Below, piece after piece: positions 1 through 9,408 of a stretch of 42,950 nucleotides of DNA (position 1 is the first letter of the stretch; every line of letters begins with the position of its first letter). The notes below the pieces were generated by a model, which was not told the origin of the DNA, did no database searches, and saw only the letters and a program-made list of their open reading frames with translations. A program made the position numbers and the translations under genes. The DNA comes from CBDAPI01 sp964565865 (GTDB lineage Bacteria; Acidobacteriota; UBA6911; RPQK01; CBDAPI01), in assembly GCA_964565865.1 (NCBI GenBank), contig CAZMGM010000018.1:1-42950 (forward strand). Direction: 5' to 3'.

Positions 1-651
1 GATGATATAGGCACGGTCGGTTATTTTCAAAGTCTCACGAACGTTATGGTCGGTAATGAGCACACCGATGTTCCGCCGTTTGAGGTGAACAACAATACGT
101 TGAATGTCCTGAACCGCCAGAGGATCAATTCCTGCAAACGGTTCATCAAGCAAGATAAAGGATGGCTTGGTGACGAGAGACCGTGCGATCTCGAGACGCC
201 GGCGCTCACCGCCCGATAAAGCGTAGGCGGGCTGTGTCCTCAACGAGGCGATACCAAACTCCTCCAGTAGGTCGCTCACAGTCTGGTCTTCCAGGCCATG
301 GCCCAACTCCAGAGTTTCCGCTATGGCATACAGGTTGTCTTCAACACTCAGACGCCTGAACACAGAGGGCTCCTGAGGTAGATAGCTTATGCCTTTTCTG
401 GCTCTGAGGTACATGGGGAGGTGGGTGATGTCTTGTCCGTCTAAAAGCACCTGCCCACGGTTGGGAGGCGTCAAACCAACAATAATATAGAAGGTGGTCG
501 TCTTACCTGCACCGTTGGGTCCAAGCAGGCCAACAACTTCTCCTTCTTTGATCTGTAAGCTGACCTTCTGCACAACTCTGCGTCCTCGATAAGACTTGTC
601 GAGATCGTTAACCATCAGAGTCTTTTCGACTCTCCGAAGTGTGGGTCTCAT
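1..651 (-). CDS. lptB: LPS export ABC transporter ATP-binding protein LptB (3' end outside window)
   Basis: LptB is the cytoplasmic ATPase that powers LptFG to move lipopolysaccharide from the inner membrane onto the periplasmic Lpt bridge. The 217 visible residues show Walker A GPNGAGKT (about 44-51), the signature LSGGE (145-149), Walker B ILLDEP (166-171), and the LptB-typical stretches PFAGIDP and ITDHNVRETL with the H-loop His near 202. The family is about 240 residues long, so roughly 20-25 are lost off the left edge. The ATG at 651 overlaps the TGA of the upstream lptA-type gene (ATGA), which implies translational coupling. An internal ATG at 615 is a second possible start. The family call is secure. 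Confidence 0.96.
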   Translation of the reverse strand, partial: MRPTLRRVEKTLMVNDLDKSYRGRRVVQKVSLQIKEGEVVGLLGPNGAGKTTTFYIIVGLTPPNRGQVLLDGQDITHLPMYLRARKGISYLPQEPSVFRRLSVEDNLYAIAETLELGHGLEDQTVSDLLEEFGIASLRTQPAYALSGGERRRLEIARSLVTKPSFILLDEPFAGIDPLAVQDIQRIVVHLKRRNIGVLITDHNVRETLKITDRAYII

Positions 652-2991
652 GGTTGTCCTTCGATCAGCAGAGTATCATCACCCAGGGTGAAGGTCAATT
701 TGCCTCCAATCGCTTTACGTTGTTTAGAATCAATTACTTGAGCTGTGTTTCCTGTGACCGTTACGGTGCCATCGGCGGGCACGTAAACCGCTGTTTTCCC
801 CAGCACCCGTCTATCCCCCTCCACCATCGTAACACCGTCCAAAGCGACCATTTTGAGGAGCTGTGTGAGGTCGGGTCCATTGAAGTGAAGTGTCATCTTT
901 GAGGCCGTGACCTCCATGTCCTCAGACTCGGCCTGCACCTGACCCGAAAAAATGGCCTGGTGGGATTTTCGGTCGAGCGTAAGACGATCGGCCGTCACGT
1001 CATATACCGTCGCTTGTTCTCCCCGCACCATCTTCAGTGAGGCCCGAATCGAGCCCTCTGCTTCCAGAAGCAGGCGCCGGGATTCCAAGCGCATGTCGTC
1101 GCTTTCAATTGTATTTGCCCCCATTTGAAGCTGAGGGCGTCCATGATAAGTAATCCAGGGGCTTCCGCCTTTCACTCTCATTCCACCCGCTTTGATAATC
1201 ACGGCCTTACTCCCCTGAACCCGGGTTTCCACCGGGCCCTTGGCCTCAATCTCGTGGTCAACGGCATTGAGCCAAAAACTGGAAGCGTTGGTTGAGCTGC
1301 TAACCTCACCCGTATCGGTCATGCTTTGAAGGAGGGGGGGGTGCTCTCCACTCACCTCAATGATTTCCCCACCAGTCCTGATCAAGCCCCGCTCACCCTT
1401 GAGCTCAATTTCCCCCTCCTGGGTCTTCTGCGACACCTGGAGTTCTCCAAGGAGTTCGCTCTCACGCAACTTCCCATCCGGCGTGTAGTGNNNNNNNNNN
1501 TTGGTTTAGCCCTCCCCTCTCCATCCGAACTGGACCGCTTGCCAGCAGGGAGACGGGGATGCCCTCTCTATACTTGTTTGTCAATTGGGAGGCCTGGATC
1601 ACGGTCTTGTGCTCATCCGCCTGATCCAGGAGTTTGGAGGTTCCGGCGGTATCCAGTCTGTGAAGCTTGCCTTCGCGGAAGATAATCGTAATCTCATTCT
1701 CGGCACTCAAGGTCCGCCGGTCTCCGCCCTGCTCGGCGATGAGAAAAGGTTTCCCTTCTGCCCTCATCCTCTCAAGAGTGGGCCCCGCAGCCAGGGTCAG
1801 CCGCAGTCTCTCACTATGTATGGTGTTGCGGATCCCCTCCCCCTCGCGAACCAGCTCCACTCCACCTTTCAAATCCACTGTTTCGAAGTAGGATCCCGCA
1901 GAAGACACTGCCGTTACGCGTTCCGCTATGGCGGATTCGATGCCTGTCTCCGGCCATTCAATTGTGACGTGATCAACCGCCGTGATTTGTTGCAGTTCTA
2001 TTGCACCCCCCTGGCCCTCTGCGGTGGGCATCCCAGTGATCAGGCGGGCCCGCAGGCTCGGAGCTTTCCCACGGGACCCTCCGCGATAAAGCGCAGGGCG
2101 GTCGCGGTTTTGCGAGGCCACACGGAAACTGCGAAGGCGCCCCGTTGTCGGCTCAAATTCTCCCTTCAGTTCATCTCCTTCGGCCCGAGCGTTTTGGTTT
2201 TCAAAAACGACCGCTCCGAGCGCAGTCATTTTGTCCAGCGTCCGGTCCTCGGACAGCCATAAATGTATCTCGTCACTGGAAAGGCTTTCCAAAGAGCTCT
2301 CGACCCGGCTGTTTCCGGCCAGCAAGAGATGTCCCAGACGAGGCTGGTATCGGGCTTCGTTAGCACTGATTCTAATGTTTTCGCCTTCCCGGAAAATGGT
2401 TAAGTGTATGCCCTCCTGCACGAGGAGCATGTTCCTTGCCGCGTCGTAAAACAGCGAACGTCCCTCCCCATTGAGGTCACCTCGTTCGATCTGAAACTTC
2501 TCGTCAATACGGACAAACTTCGCCTCGAGGTCAGCGAAGGCACTATCAGCTGTGATTACGGTTTCGTCATGCAGAGTGATGGTTACGTTGTCTTCAAACG
2601 CAACCGAGTGTGTTTCGGCGTTGTAACTGGCACTGTCAGCCCACACATGTTCCGTCAGATTTCCGTCCGGAGGGCGAAAAATATCCAGTTTAACTTGCAA
2701 AAGCCGCTGTAAGCCCTGGCCGCTTAGCCGACTCTCAGCGGACTGGACCTTGAAGTCTACCTCCCCGCCTTTGTAATTCCAGAACTGCACTTGAGTGCTC
2801 AGCTGGGAGGTATCCGAACCGAGGGGTTCAATGAGGGGAGGTTTGGGCCTCTCTCCCATCCTGTCTAGAAGATTGACCGTGATGGCGATCAAAACGATCA
2901 GGGCCAGTCCGATCAAGATTCCCTTAAACAAACGATTTCGTAGCATTCTCCTACGCCCATTATAGTGCCGTTTTCCACCTGAACGGTGCAC
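648..2991 (-). CDS. Fused LptC/LptA (OstA-like) LPS transport protein, interrupted by an assembly gap
   Basis: This is a periplasmic bridge component for LPS export. The upstream part (2991 to the gap) has one N-terminal transmembrane segment (LFKGILIGLALIVLIAI region) followed by an LptC-like beta domain; OstA/LptA-like repeats continue to the end of the gene. Ten N at 1491-1500 split the reading frame: codons are open into the gap from both sides (...GGLNQ before, HYTPDGKLRESE after), but the nominal frames differ by one. The true gap length is therefore not ten and this is probably one gene of about 780 codons. The first codon could be GTG at 2991 or ATG at 2946 (MLRNRLF), which would put the membrane segment nearer the terminus. 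The gene follows recJ by about 28 bases and overlaps lptB. LptC and LptA are separate small proteins in Escherichia coli, so the fused layout is notable. Confidence 0.8.
1491..1500. other. Assembly gap (10 N) inside lptC/lptA
   Basis: A run of ten undetermined bases. Reading frames on both flanks stay open up to the gap but are one base out of register, so the run is a placeholder and not a measured distance. Confidence 0.98.
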
Positions 2992-3019
2992 GGTCTAGTT
3001 GCAATGGGGACTGCCTGGA

Positions 3020-4723
3020 TTAGACTATCTTGAGATCCTGAATGGTGAGGAGAAGCTTAGTCTCGCCCTGGTAGACTTCCCGACTCAAGGTATAAGCCAG
3101 ATCCACGTTCGCAGACGGGTCCAGCCTGCTAGCCTGCGCTCCGTTGCGCCACCAGATGGCCTCCAGACGATGACCATTTGCACCCACGTAGAACTTCAAG
3201 TGTTTTTTCTTGAGTAGAAAGGGACCGGCTGCAAGGGGCGCACTACGGGATGCGAAGATGGGCGTTGGGTTGGCCACCCCGAAAGGAGCAAGGCAGTCAA
3301 GTTGCCGCAGAATGGAGAAGGAGAGATGCTCAACGGGTAGAACAGCATCAATACTCACCGACGGGACCAGCATATCTTCTGAGAGATGCTCTCTAGCATA
3401 TCGGTCGAGGCCCTCCTCAAGGCTCTGGAGCTTCTCCTCTAACCCTGGCTCGGAGACGGAGCAGCCGACAGCCTGAGCGTGTCCTCCGAACTGGGAAAAG
3501 AGATTGCGGCAAGAACTGAGGGCATCAAGCAGATGAAAGCCTGGAATGCTTCTCCCGGAGCCCTGACTCCCCCCGCCGTCCACAGAAAGAATCAATGCGG
3601 GTCGGTAGTAGAGATCAACCATACGGGAGGCGACAATTCCGATCACGCCACGATGCCACCGCTCGCCTCTGAAGACCAGAAAGCTCCGCTCCAGCAACCC
3701 TGGATCTTTCCTGACCTTTTCTTCAAGTTCTTCCAGAATCTTCTGCTCGACCGCTCTCCTCCTTAAATTCTTAGCATTCATCTCTTCCACGATACGGTGT
3801 GCGCCTCCAGATTCGTTGACGGAAAAGAGATCAACCACCTCTCGCCCTCCACCCATTCTGGTCACAGCATTGATCCTGGGAGCAACCTTGAACCCGATAT
3901 CGAAAGAATTGACGGGATCGCCCACACCTGCTCCCTCCAGGAGAGTCTTCAAACCGAGGTTGTGAGGACTGGAAAGTCCCTGGAGCCCAAATCTTGCAAA
4001 GACCCGGTTTTCGCCCACCAGCGGCACCAAATCGGCTATCGTTCCAATTGCCACAAGTTTCAGGAAATGATGCACGTTTTTCTCTCGGCCGATCTGACGA
4101 AAAATGGCTTGAACAAGCTTGAAGATCACGCCGACGGCTGCCAGATTGGGGTCGGGATACCGGCACCCAGGCTGACGCGGATTCACGATCGCATAGGCTT
4201 TAGGCAGGGTCTCATCGGGCAAGTGATGATCTGTGACCACGAGATCAAGGCCCAATTCACGGGCGGCGTCACACACATCGAAGGCTCGGATGCCCGAATC
4301 GGTGGTGATGACCAAGGACACGCCTCGGGCATGGGCTTTTCGGATGACTTCCTGTTTGAGACCGTAGCCTTCCTCCAGCCGCCGGGGCAGATAGAAGGAG
4401 ACCTTTACCCCGATCATCTCCAGGGCCCGTTTCAATACTACGGTCGACATAATCCCATCGACGTCGTAATCGCCGTAGATCAAGACAGTTTCGTCCCGGT
4501 CCCGGGCTTTGAAGATGCGGGCAACTGTGCGGTCAATCCCGAGCATCAGGCTGGGATCGTGGAGGTCCTCCAATCCGGGTTTTAGAAATTGGCCTGCTTG
4601 CTCAGGATCGGTGATGCCTCGGTGCACCAGTACCTGGGCTACCAGTGGAATAACCCCTAGACTCTTGCCCAGTGAATCCACGAGCTTCGGGTCCGCTCGC
4701 TTTACATTCCACCTGCGCTCCAC
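3020..4723 (-). CDS. recJ: Single-stranded-DNA-specific exonuclease RecJ
   Basis: RecJ degrades single-stranded DNA 5' to 3' in recombination and mismatch or base-excision repair. The 567-residue protein has the DHH phosphoesterase motifs DYDVDG (85-90), TTDSGI (about 140-145) and TDHH (164-167). The DHHA1 domain motif GGHAQAVGCSV follows (about 420-430), and then an OB-like C-terminal domain. The length matches the family. It lies between a membrane protein gene (52 bases upstream) and lptC/A (about 28 bases downstream), all on the minus strand, so it is likely part of the same operon. The start is the ATG at 4723. Confidence 0.96.
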   Translation of the reverse strand: MERRWNVKRADPKLVDSLGKSLGVIPLVAQVLVHRGITDPEQAGQFLKPGLEDLHDPSLMLGIDRTVARIFKARDRDETVLIYGDYDVDGIMSTVVLKRALEMIGVKVSFYLPRRLEEGYGLKQEVIRKAHARGVSLVITTDSGIRAFDVCDAARELGLDLVVTDHHLPDETLPKAYAIVNPRQPGCRYPDPNLAAVGVIFKLVQAIFRQIGREKNVHHFLKLVAIGTIADLVPLVGENRVFARFGLQGLSSPHNLGLKTLLEGAGVGDPVNSFDIGFKVAPRINAVTRMGGGREVVDLFSVNESGGAHRIVEEMNAKNLRRRAVEQKILEELEEKVRKDPGLLERSFLVFRGERWHRGVIGIVASRMVDLYYRPALILSVDGGGSQGSGRSIPGFHLLDALSSCRNLFSQFGGHAQAVGCSVSEPGLEEKLQSLEEGLDRYAREHLSEDMLVPSVSIDAVLPVEHLSFSILRQLDCLAPFGVANPTPIFASRSAPLAAGPFLLKKKHLKFYVGANGHRLEAIWWRNGAQASRLDPSANVDLAYTLSREVYQGETKLLLTIQDLKIV

Positions 4724-4775
4724 ACCATAAGGTTACCAGGAAAGAGTGGCCTTTTCCTTGGCTGGCCGAAGCCGT

Positions 4776-5477
4776 TCACGGTCTCTGGAATTTGAAGAAA
4801 AGGTCGCGAGCAGCCTGATTCTCTGGCCGAGTCTCGCCGCCCGAGACATCGACCGACCAGGCGAAGGTGATGCGGCGCAGATCGCTTTCACTGTACATGT
4901 CGAGCTTGACCGAATAGCGTGGCGGGTTGGCCTGTAGAGGTTCCCATCCCTCAAAACGTAGCCCACTCACTTCCCCGGCCAGCAGTCTTGCCACCACTTC
5001 GGACTCCGCCTCGAGAACCCGGAAGGCCTCCTCCCACTGCTTTGTCTTTTCTTCTGGCTCGAAGTCATCAGAGACTTCTGTGGGGGAGGTCTCGAGTTCG
5101 AGGACCGCGGCGACAACAGGGACCATTGGCCCCGCCGGGGGGATCCGGGGCTGAGTTGAGAAAGATAGTTCTGCGGGGGCCAGCCTGGGGGGAGGTGGCG
5201 GGAGGCGATAGATCTCCAGGGACTGGTCGAGAGCAGCAAGCCAAGGACCCGCGATTCTTTCCAATATATTCTTGCGCAGATCTCCCGACGTGAGAAGCAC
5301 CGTGCTTGTTACGAGGGCAAGAAGCAAAAGGGGCATAACCACAATCCTCTGCCACGGAGCCAGTCCCTCCGTCTTGGGTCCGTGTCGATCGACCGCGACG
5401 CGACGGATTTCTTCCGCTTCTCTGCGAAGGGAAAACGCGTTATCCGAGTGTATCTCCTTTTTCTTTCTGTGCATCAT
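4776..5477 (-). CDS. Unrecognised membrane-anchored protein between prfB and recJ
   Basis: I do not recognise the family. The 233-residue product has a charged cytoplasmic N-terminus (MMHRKKKEIH), one hydrophobic helix at about 45-64 (IVVMPLLLLALVTSTVLL) and a proline-rich linker (LPPPPPRLAP near 95). An acidic, helical stretch (EEKTKQWEEAF) and a soluble C-terminal region follow. The topology is single-pass, with the C-terminal part probably periplasmic. The gene begins inside the 3' end of prfB (about 37 bases overlap) and ends 52 bases before recJ. The operon position suggests envelope or housekeeping expression, but no function can be assigned from sequence. Confidence 0.7.
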   Translation of the reverse strand: MMHRKKKEIHSDNAFSLRREAEEIRRVAVDRHGPKTEGLAPWQRIVVMPLLLLALVTSTVLLTSGDLRKNILERIAGPWLAALDQSLEIYRLPPPPPRLAPAELSFSTQPRIPPAGPMVPVVAAVLELETSPTEVSDDFEPEEKTKQWEEAFRVLEAESEVVARLLAGEVSGLRFEGWEPLQANPPRYSVKLDMYSESDLRRITFAWSVDVSGGETRPENQAARDLFFKFQRP

Positions 5478-6553
5478 CCTTTCCGGTTGATTGGGTCGCG
5501 GCCTGCTGCTTCAGTACTGCCAGAATAAATTCGTCCAGATCTCCATCCAGTACGGAGTCTACATTACCCCGCTTGACCTTCGTCCGGTGATCCTTGACCT
5601 GCCGGTAAGGTTGGAGTACATAGGATCTGATCTGGCTTCCCCAGGCGATATCAGCTTTACCTTCTTCTACTTCGTTCAGCTCGGCCTGCCGTTTTTCCAT
5701 TTCTAGTTCGTAAAGTTTAGAACGCAGGATTTTCAGAGCCACGTCCTTGTTTCTGTGCTGGGAACGTTCATTTTGACACTGCACGACAATTCCCGACGGT
5801 AGGTGAGTGATTCGAACCGCTGAATCCGTGACGTTGACATGTTGGCCACCGGCTCCGGAAGACCGATATGTATCGATTCTCAGTTCTTTCTCGTCAATGA
5901 CAATATCAACATCGTTTTCCAGTTCCGGAGTGACGAACACCGAAGCAAAGGAAGTGTGGCGGCGACCTCCCGCGTCATAGGGAGAGATCCGAACGAGACG
6001 ATGGACCCCGATTTCCGGGGCCAGCCGACCATAAGCGTAATCCCCTTTTACAAGAAATGTGGCTGACTTGATGCCCGCTTCGTCACCCGGTTGCAGATCA
6101 GTCAGGTCTGTTCCGTATCCTGCTTGTTCAGCCCATCGTTGGTACATTCTCAGCAGCATCTCCGCCCAGTCTTGACTCTCTGTTCCTCCCGCCCCCGGAT
6201 GGATCGTTACGATGGCGTTGGCCGCATCGTGCTCCCCTCCCAAAAGAGTTCTGATTTCCGTATCCGCAACGAGTATCTCGAGGGCCTCGAGCTCAAGGCG
6301 TAGATCCGGTTCCACTTCCTCTCCTTCGGNNNNNNNNNNTTTGCACTTCTGGGCAAGTTTCAGATCGTCGCCGAGCTGTCGGCGCGTTCTGAGCAGGGGT
6401 TTGGTCGCTTCCGGAGTGTCCCAGGCCGAAGCCTCTGCCAGGTGTGTCTCGATTTCCAGGATGCGCTTTTCTTTACCCTCTATGTCAAAGATACTCCCAT
6501 AGATGGTTCACTCGTTGCCTCAAATCCTCAATCTGATGATGATAGTCGTCCAC
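5440..6553 (-). CDS. prfB: Peptide chain release factor 2, with programmed +1 frameshift and an assembly gap
   Basis: RF2 recognises UGA and UAA stop codons and triggers peptide release. The zero-frame leader starts at GTG 6553 behind the purine-rich AGGAAGGAA and encodes VDDYHHQIEDLRQRVNHLWEYL, then meets TGA at 6487-6485. Reading resumes in the +1 frame with DIEGKEKRILEIE, the normal RF2 N-terminal helix. Ten N at 6330-6339 interrupt the gene, and frames are open on both sides. The C-terminal part contains the catalytic GGQ loop (SGAGGQHVN) and the conserved C-terminal WGSQIRSYV. The recognition tripeptide reads SPY (ISPYDAGGRRHTSF) where Escherichia coli RF2 has SPF. The start overlaps the end of lnt by 26 bases, and the 3' end overlaps the next gene. 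Confidence 0.93.
6330..6339. other. Assembly gap (10 N) inside prfB
   Basis: A run of ten undetermined bases within the RF2 coding region. The flanks are open reading frames that encode adjoining parts of the N-terminal helical domain, so the gap is small but its true length is unknown. Confidence 0.98.
6484..6499 (-). promoter_or_regulatory. prfB programmed +1 frameshift site
   Basis: The minus-strand sequence TGGGAGTATCTTTGAC closely matches the canonical RF2 autoregulatory site AGGGGGTATCTTTGAC. It consists of an internal Shine-Dalgarno-like GGGAG, three bases, the slippery codon CTT, and an in-frame TGA followed by C. When RF2 is scarce the ribosome slips +1 at CTT and makes full-length RF2; when RF2 is abundant translation ends at TGA. 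The frame changes exactly here between the leader and the body of prfB. Confidence 0.95.
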
Positions 6554-8114
6554 GGCTTCCTTCCTTTCTCCTGGACCGTATTCCGCCAGCGACCGCAGCG
6601 CTGATGACGATCATTATAATGAGTGCTAGTGGCACCAGGCCCAACTGCGTGTAGGGAGACCGATAGGAGTTGGGTCTGAACTCGACTTCCAGACGACCCA
6701 CCTCCAGGAGCCCTAACTGGCCCCGAATCCTTCCCCAGGAATCGATCCACGCAGTAATCCCGGAGTTAGCTGCCCGGAGCAGTGGCTTTCGCACCTCCAC
6801 TGCTCTGAGCGCGGCCATCTGAAGATGCTGCCAGGGAGCAGCTGTATCGCCAAACCACATATCGTTTGTCGTGTTGACCAGGAACCTCGCGCCCGCGCGA
6901 ACCGCCTGCCGGCTCAATTCCGGAAAGATGATCTCGTAACAGATGAGGAATCCCAGTTGCTCATCATCCAGATGTGCCGCCCGCTGTGAGATGCGGCCCG
7001 GGGAAAACTGGCCAACCTCGCTTACCAGGGCCTCGGAGAGTCCGAGGAGGGTAGCCAGCCCGGGAAGATACTCTCCAAAGGGGACCAGGTGTCTTTTGTC
7101 ATAACGATGAATAATTGCACCGCTACGGTCGAAGAGAAAAGCACTGTTATAATATTGGTCAGATTGTGTCTCCTGCCCCGCGGCGCTCAGGACGAGTGGC
7201 CGCTGCTTCTCTGCCACTAACGTACGCCAGAAAGTCCTGAAATGGGCATCGATGTCGGGTGAGAACGGATTGGGAGCCTCTGGAAAAATCACCCACTCAG
7301 CACCCTCGTCGCAGGCCTTAGAGTAGGTTCTTGCCAGGTCCTGAAAATAGGTCTTCTCGAAGTAGGATCGCGATCCTCTCAGCGCGATCCCGGGCTGTAC
7401 AAGGGTGGCTCGATGCCAGTGTTCAGTGTCGATCTTCCAGCACCACAGTCGATAGGATCCATATAGTACCGACAGAAAGATGAGCACCATGTAAACAAGA
7501 GCGGGACCTCGCTTTCCCTGAGCGATCCACAGAAGTGCTGCCGACGCGCCGGAGAGGACGAGAAAAGAAAGCAGATAAACACCTCCCAGATCAGCGATCT
7601 GAAGCAGCACCCCAAAGCCGTGTTGCGAGTAGCCAACGGATGCCCAGGGAAAACCACCCAGGACGAATCTTTCCCGGAGGAGTTCGCAGCTGGTCCACAA
7701 AGCCGGCGCGGCGAAAAGGGCACAATTGGCATTAAAGGCTCTGGCCAAGCCCCAGGTCAAAATCGAAAACGGTAGCATCAACAGCGACATGGCCCCTACC
7801 AAGAGCGCGAGAACTCCTAGGGCCACCGCAGGGTGAAGGCCACCATAGTTGACCATCACCGCGGGAATCCAGTACAGCACCAATCCAAAAAAGGAAAGAA
7901 AAAAGAGGAAGTGTCCGGAGAAGACAGGCCCGGGTGACTGACTTTTTACCAGTCGGAGGAGCAGGGGAATCGTGGCAATCCAGGCCAGAGGATACAGTGA
8001 GAATGAAGGGAAACTCACAGCCAGAGCTAGAGCACCGCTCAACACCCAGGCGTGACTCGTGCATCGATAGCCCGATCCTTCATCGGAGCTGAGGGTGGCC
8101 TCTCTTTCGCACAT
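6528..8114 (-). CDS. lnt: Apolipoprotein N-acyltransferase Lnt
   Basis: Lnt adds the third acyl chain to the N-terminal cysteine of lipoproteins in the inner membrane. The protein has a hydrophobic N-terminal half with about six membrane helices (for example IPLLLRLV, LLVGAMSLLMLPFSIL), a periplasmic nitrilase domain and a last C-terminal helix. The catalytic triad is visible: Glu in FPEAPNPF, Lys in YDKRHLVPFGEYLP, Cys in ICYEIIFPEL. The ATG at 8114 (MCEREATL) is chosen, which overlaps the SPOR gene by 35 bases. The frame is open up to 8171, but that would overlap more and I see no clear ribosome-binding site for either. It lies upstream of prfB in the leftward operon. Confidence 0.93.
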   Translation of the reverse strand: MCEREATLSSDEGSGYRCTSHAWVLSGALALAVSFPSFSLYPLAWIATIPLLLRLVKSQSPGPVFSGHFLFFLSFFGLVLYWIPAVMVNYGGLHPAVALGVLALLVGAMSLLMLPFSILTWGLARAFNANCALFAAPALWTSCELLRERFVLGGFPWASVGYSQHGFGVLLQIADLGGVYLLSFLVLSGASAALLWIAQGKRGPALVYMVLIFLSVLYGSYRLWCWKIDTEHWHRATLVQPGIALRGSRSYFEKTYFQDLARTYSKACDEGAEWVIFPEAPNPFSPDIDAHFRTFWRTLVAEKQRPLVLSAAGQETQSDQYYNSAFLFDRSGAIIHRYDKRHLVPFGEYLPGLATLLGLSEALVSEVGQFSPGRISQRAAHLDDEQLGFLICYEIIFPELSRQAVRAGARFLVNTTNDMWFGDTAAPWQHLQMAALRAVEVRKPLLRAANSGITAWIDSWGRIRGQLGLLEVGRLEVEFRPNSYRSPYTQLGLVPLALIIMIVISAAVAGGIRSRRKEGSRGRLSSSD

Positions 8115-8613
8115 AGGTGCTAAAACCGTCGCTCTTGAGCAGTTGTTCCATCTGCTTTGCTTGTGATTCACCCGCCCATTCCCCTACCCAGACGCGGTAA
8201 AACACCCCGGAATCTGAAGGCGGAACAAGATGCCCGTGATGTCCCTTTGCTTCCAGCTTCATCAGCAGCTGGCGCCCCTCGGCTTCGGTCTTCACTGCGC
8301 CAATCTGGACGGTATGGAAAGCTCGGTCCGCCGCAACCATGGAGAGCTCTTCTTCCTTTGCCTCACCAGCATCTCCAGACATTTCGCTACGAACCAGATT
8401 CAACACCGGTTGTGAATCGACGAATGCCGGGTCCGGTACGCCCCGATTGCTGGGAAGGACGGGTCTTGGGGAGGGTTGATGGGCCCGGTCCTGGCCCTCT
8501 CCGGGTAGCGCTTCTCGTGTCCCAAGCATAAAACCGGCCCAGAATATGAAAACAGACCAGAAAAGAACCAACGAGTAGACCTTCAGAGTCTGTTTCGCCC
8601 CCAGACGCGGCAT
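8080..8613 (-). CDS. SPOR-domain membrane protein
   Basis: The 177-residue protein has an N-terminal membrane helix (YSLVLFWSVFIFWAGFML), a proline- and glycine-rich linker, and a C-terminal SPOR domain (HTVQIGAVKTEAEGRQLL ... YRVWVGEWAGESQAKQMEQLL). SPOR domains bind peptidoglycan stripped of stem peptides, often at the division septum. The ATG at 8613 is favoured because it lies 7 bases after the slipin stop; the frame extends upstream to 8664 but that would overlap slipin. SPOR proteins are divergent, so the exact partner is unknown. The setting suggests an envelope role. Confidence 0.8.
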   Translation of the reverse strand: MPRLGAKQTLKVYSLVLFWSVFIFWAGFMLGTREALPGEGQDRAHQPSPRPVLPSNRGVPDPAFVDSQPVLNLVRSEMSGDAGEAKEEELSMVAADRAFHTVQIGAVKTEAEGRQLLMKLEAKGHHGHLVPPSDSGVFYRVWVGEWAGESQAKQMEQLLKSDGFSTYVRKRGHPQLR

Positions 8614-8620
8614 GGCCTGT

Positions 8621-9379
8621 TTATTCTCTCTTAGCCCGATCGATAAAGGGCGCCAACAGATCAACAGGGACAGGAAAAACGATGGTGGAATTCTGTTCCA
8701 TACCTATTTCGGCGAGAGTCGCGAGGTAGCGTAACTGAATCGCTGCCGGCTCCTGGGCCAACGTCTCCGCCGCCTGCAGCAACATTGCCGCGGCCTGAAA
8801 CTCTCCCTCGGCGTGAATGATCTTCGCCCTTTTTTCCCGCTCGGCTTCGGCCTGGCGCGCCATTGCCCGCTGCATTTCAGAGGGCAGATCGACCGTTTTT
8901 ACCTCCACCATCGAAACCTTTATACCCCAGGCGTCTGTACTTTCGTCCAGAATGCTCTGAAGCCTCTCATTGAGAGTTTCTCGTTTACTCAGAAGGTCAT
9001 CCAATTCGACCTCGCCCAGCACTGAGCGCAGGGTAGTCTGAGCGAGTTGAGAGGTGGCGTAATGATAGTTTTCGACTTCCAGAACCGCTTTATTGGAGTC
9101 CACAACCCGAAAGTAAACAATGGCATTCACTTTGACGGAGACGTTGTCCCGGGTGATTACATCCTGCGCCGGCACGTCCATGGTCACGGTTCGCAGACTA
9201 ACACGTTCGATGCGAAAGATCGGTCGAAGCACGAAGATCAACCCGGGACCCCAGGGCTTACCCACGATGCGCCCGAGGCGAAATACCACGGCCCTCTCAT
9301 ACTCTCTCAAGACTACAAGAACTGACACCAGGTAGGCCACGACGATGCCTAACAGTAAAAGAATTGGAAATAAGTTCAT
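8621..9379 (-). CDS. Slipin/stomatin-type SPFH membrane protein
   Basis: This is a membrane scaffold protein of the stomatin (slipin) branch of the SPFH family. It has an N-terminal hydrophobic anchor (LFPILLLLGIVVAYLVSVLVV), then the SPFH domain with ERAVVFRLGR, GPGLIFVLRP and the TMDVPAQDVITRDNVSV stretch. A coiled-coil region rich in Ala and Glu follows (RQAEAEREKRAKIIHAEGEF). The ATG at 9379 is chosen: it has a GGGGG purine tract 7 bases upstream and places the anchor at the N-terminus. A TTG at 9412 overlapping the nfeD stop is possible. It is paired with the membrane protease nfeD immediately upstream, the usual partner in this family. Confidence 0.92.
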   Translation of the reverse strand: MNLFPILLLLGIVVAYLVSVLVVLREYERAVVFRLGRIVGKPWGPGLIFVLRPIFRIERVSLRTVTMDVPAQDVITRDNVSVKVNAIVYFRVVDSNKAVLEVENYHYATSQLAQTTLRSVLGEVELDDLLSKRETLNERLQSILDESTDAWGIKVSMVEVKTVDLPSEMQRAMARQAEAEREKRAKIIHAEGEFQAAAMLLQAAETLAQEPAAIQLRYLATLAEIGMEQNSTIVFPVPVDLLAPFIDRAKRE

Positions 9380-9408
9380 TTTGTTACCCCCGTATTGGAA
9401 AAGCTCAC

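Noticed and set aside
1585..2262. 225-codon plus-strand frame inside lptC/lptA
   Set aside because: It is antisense to a conserved LPS export gene with no ribosome-binding site or family similarity.
3797..4585. 262-codon plus-strand frame inside recJ
   Set aside because: It is antisense to recJ, whose catalytic motifs are unambiguous; the antisense translation has no recognisable domain.
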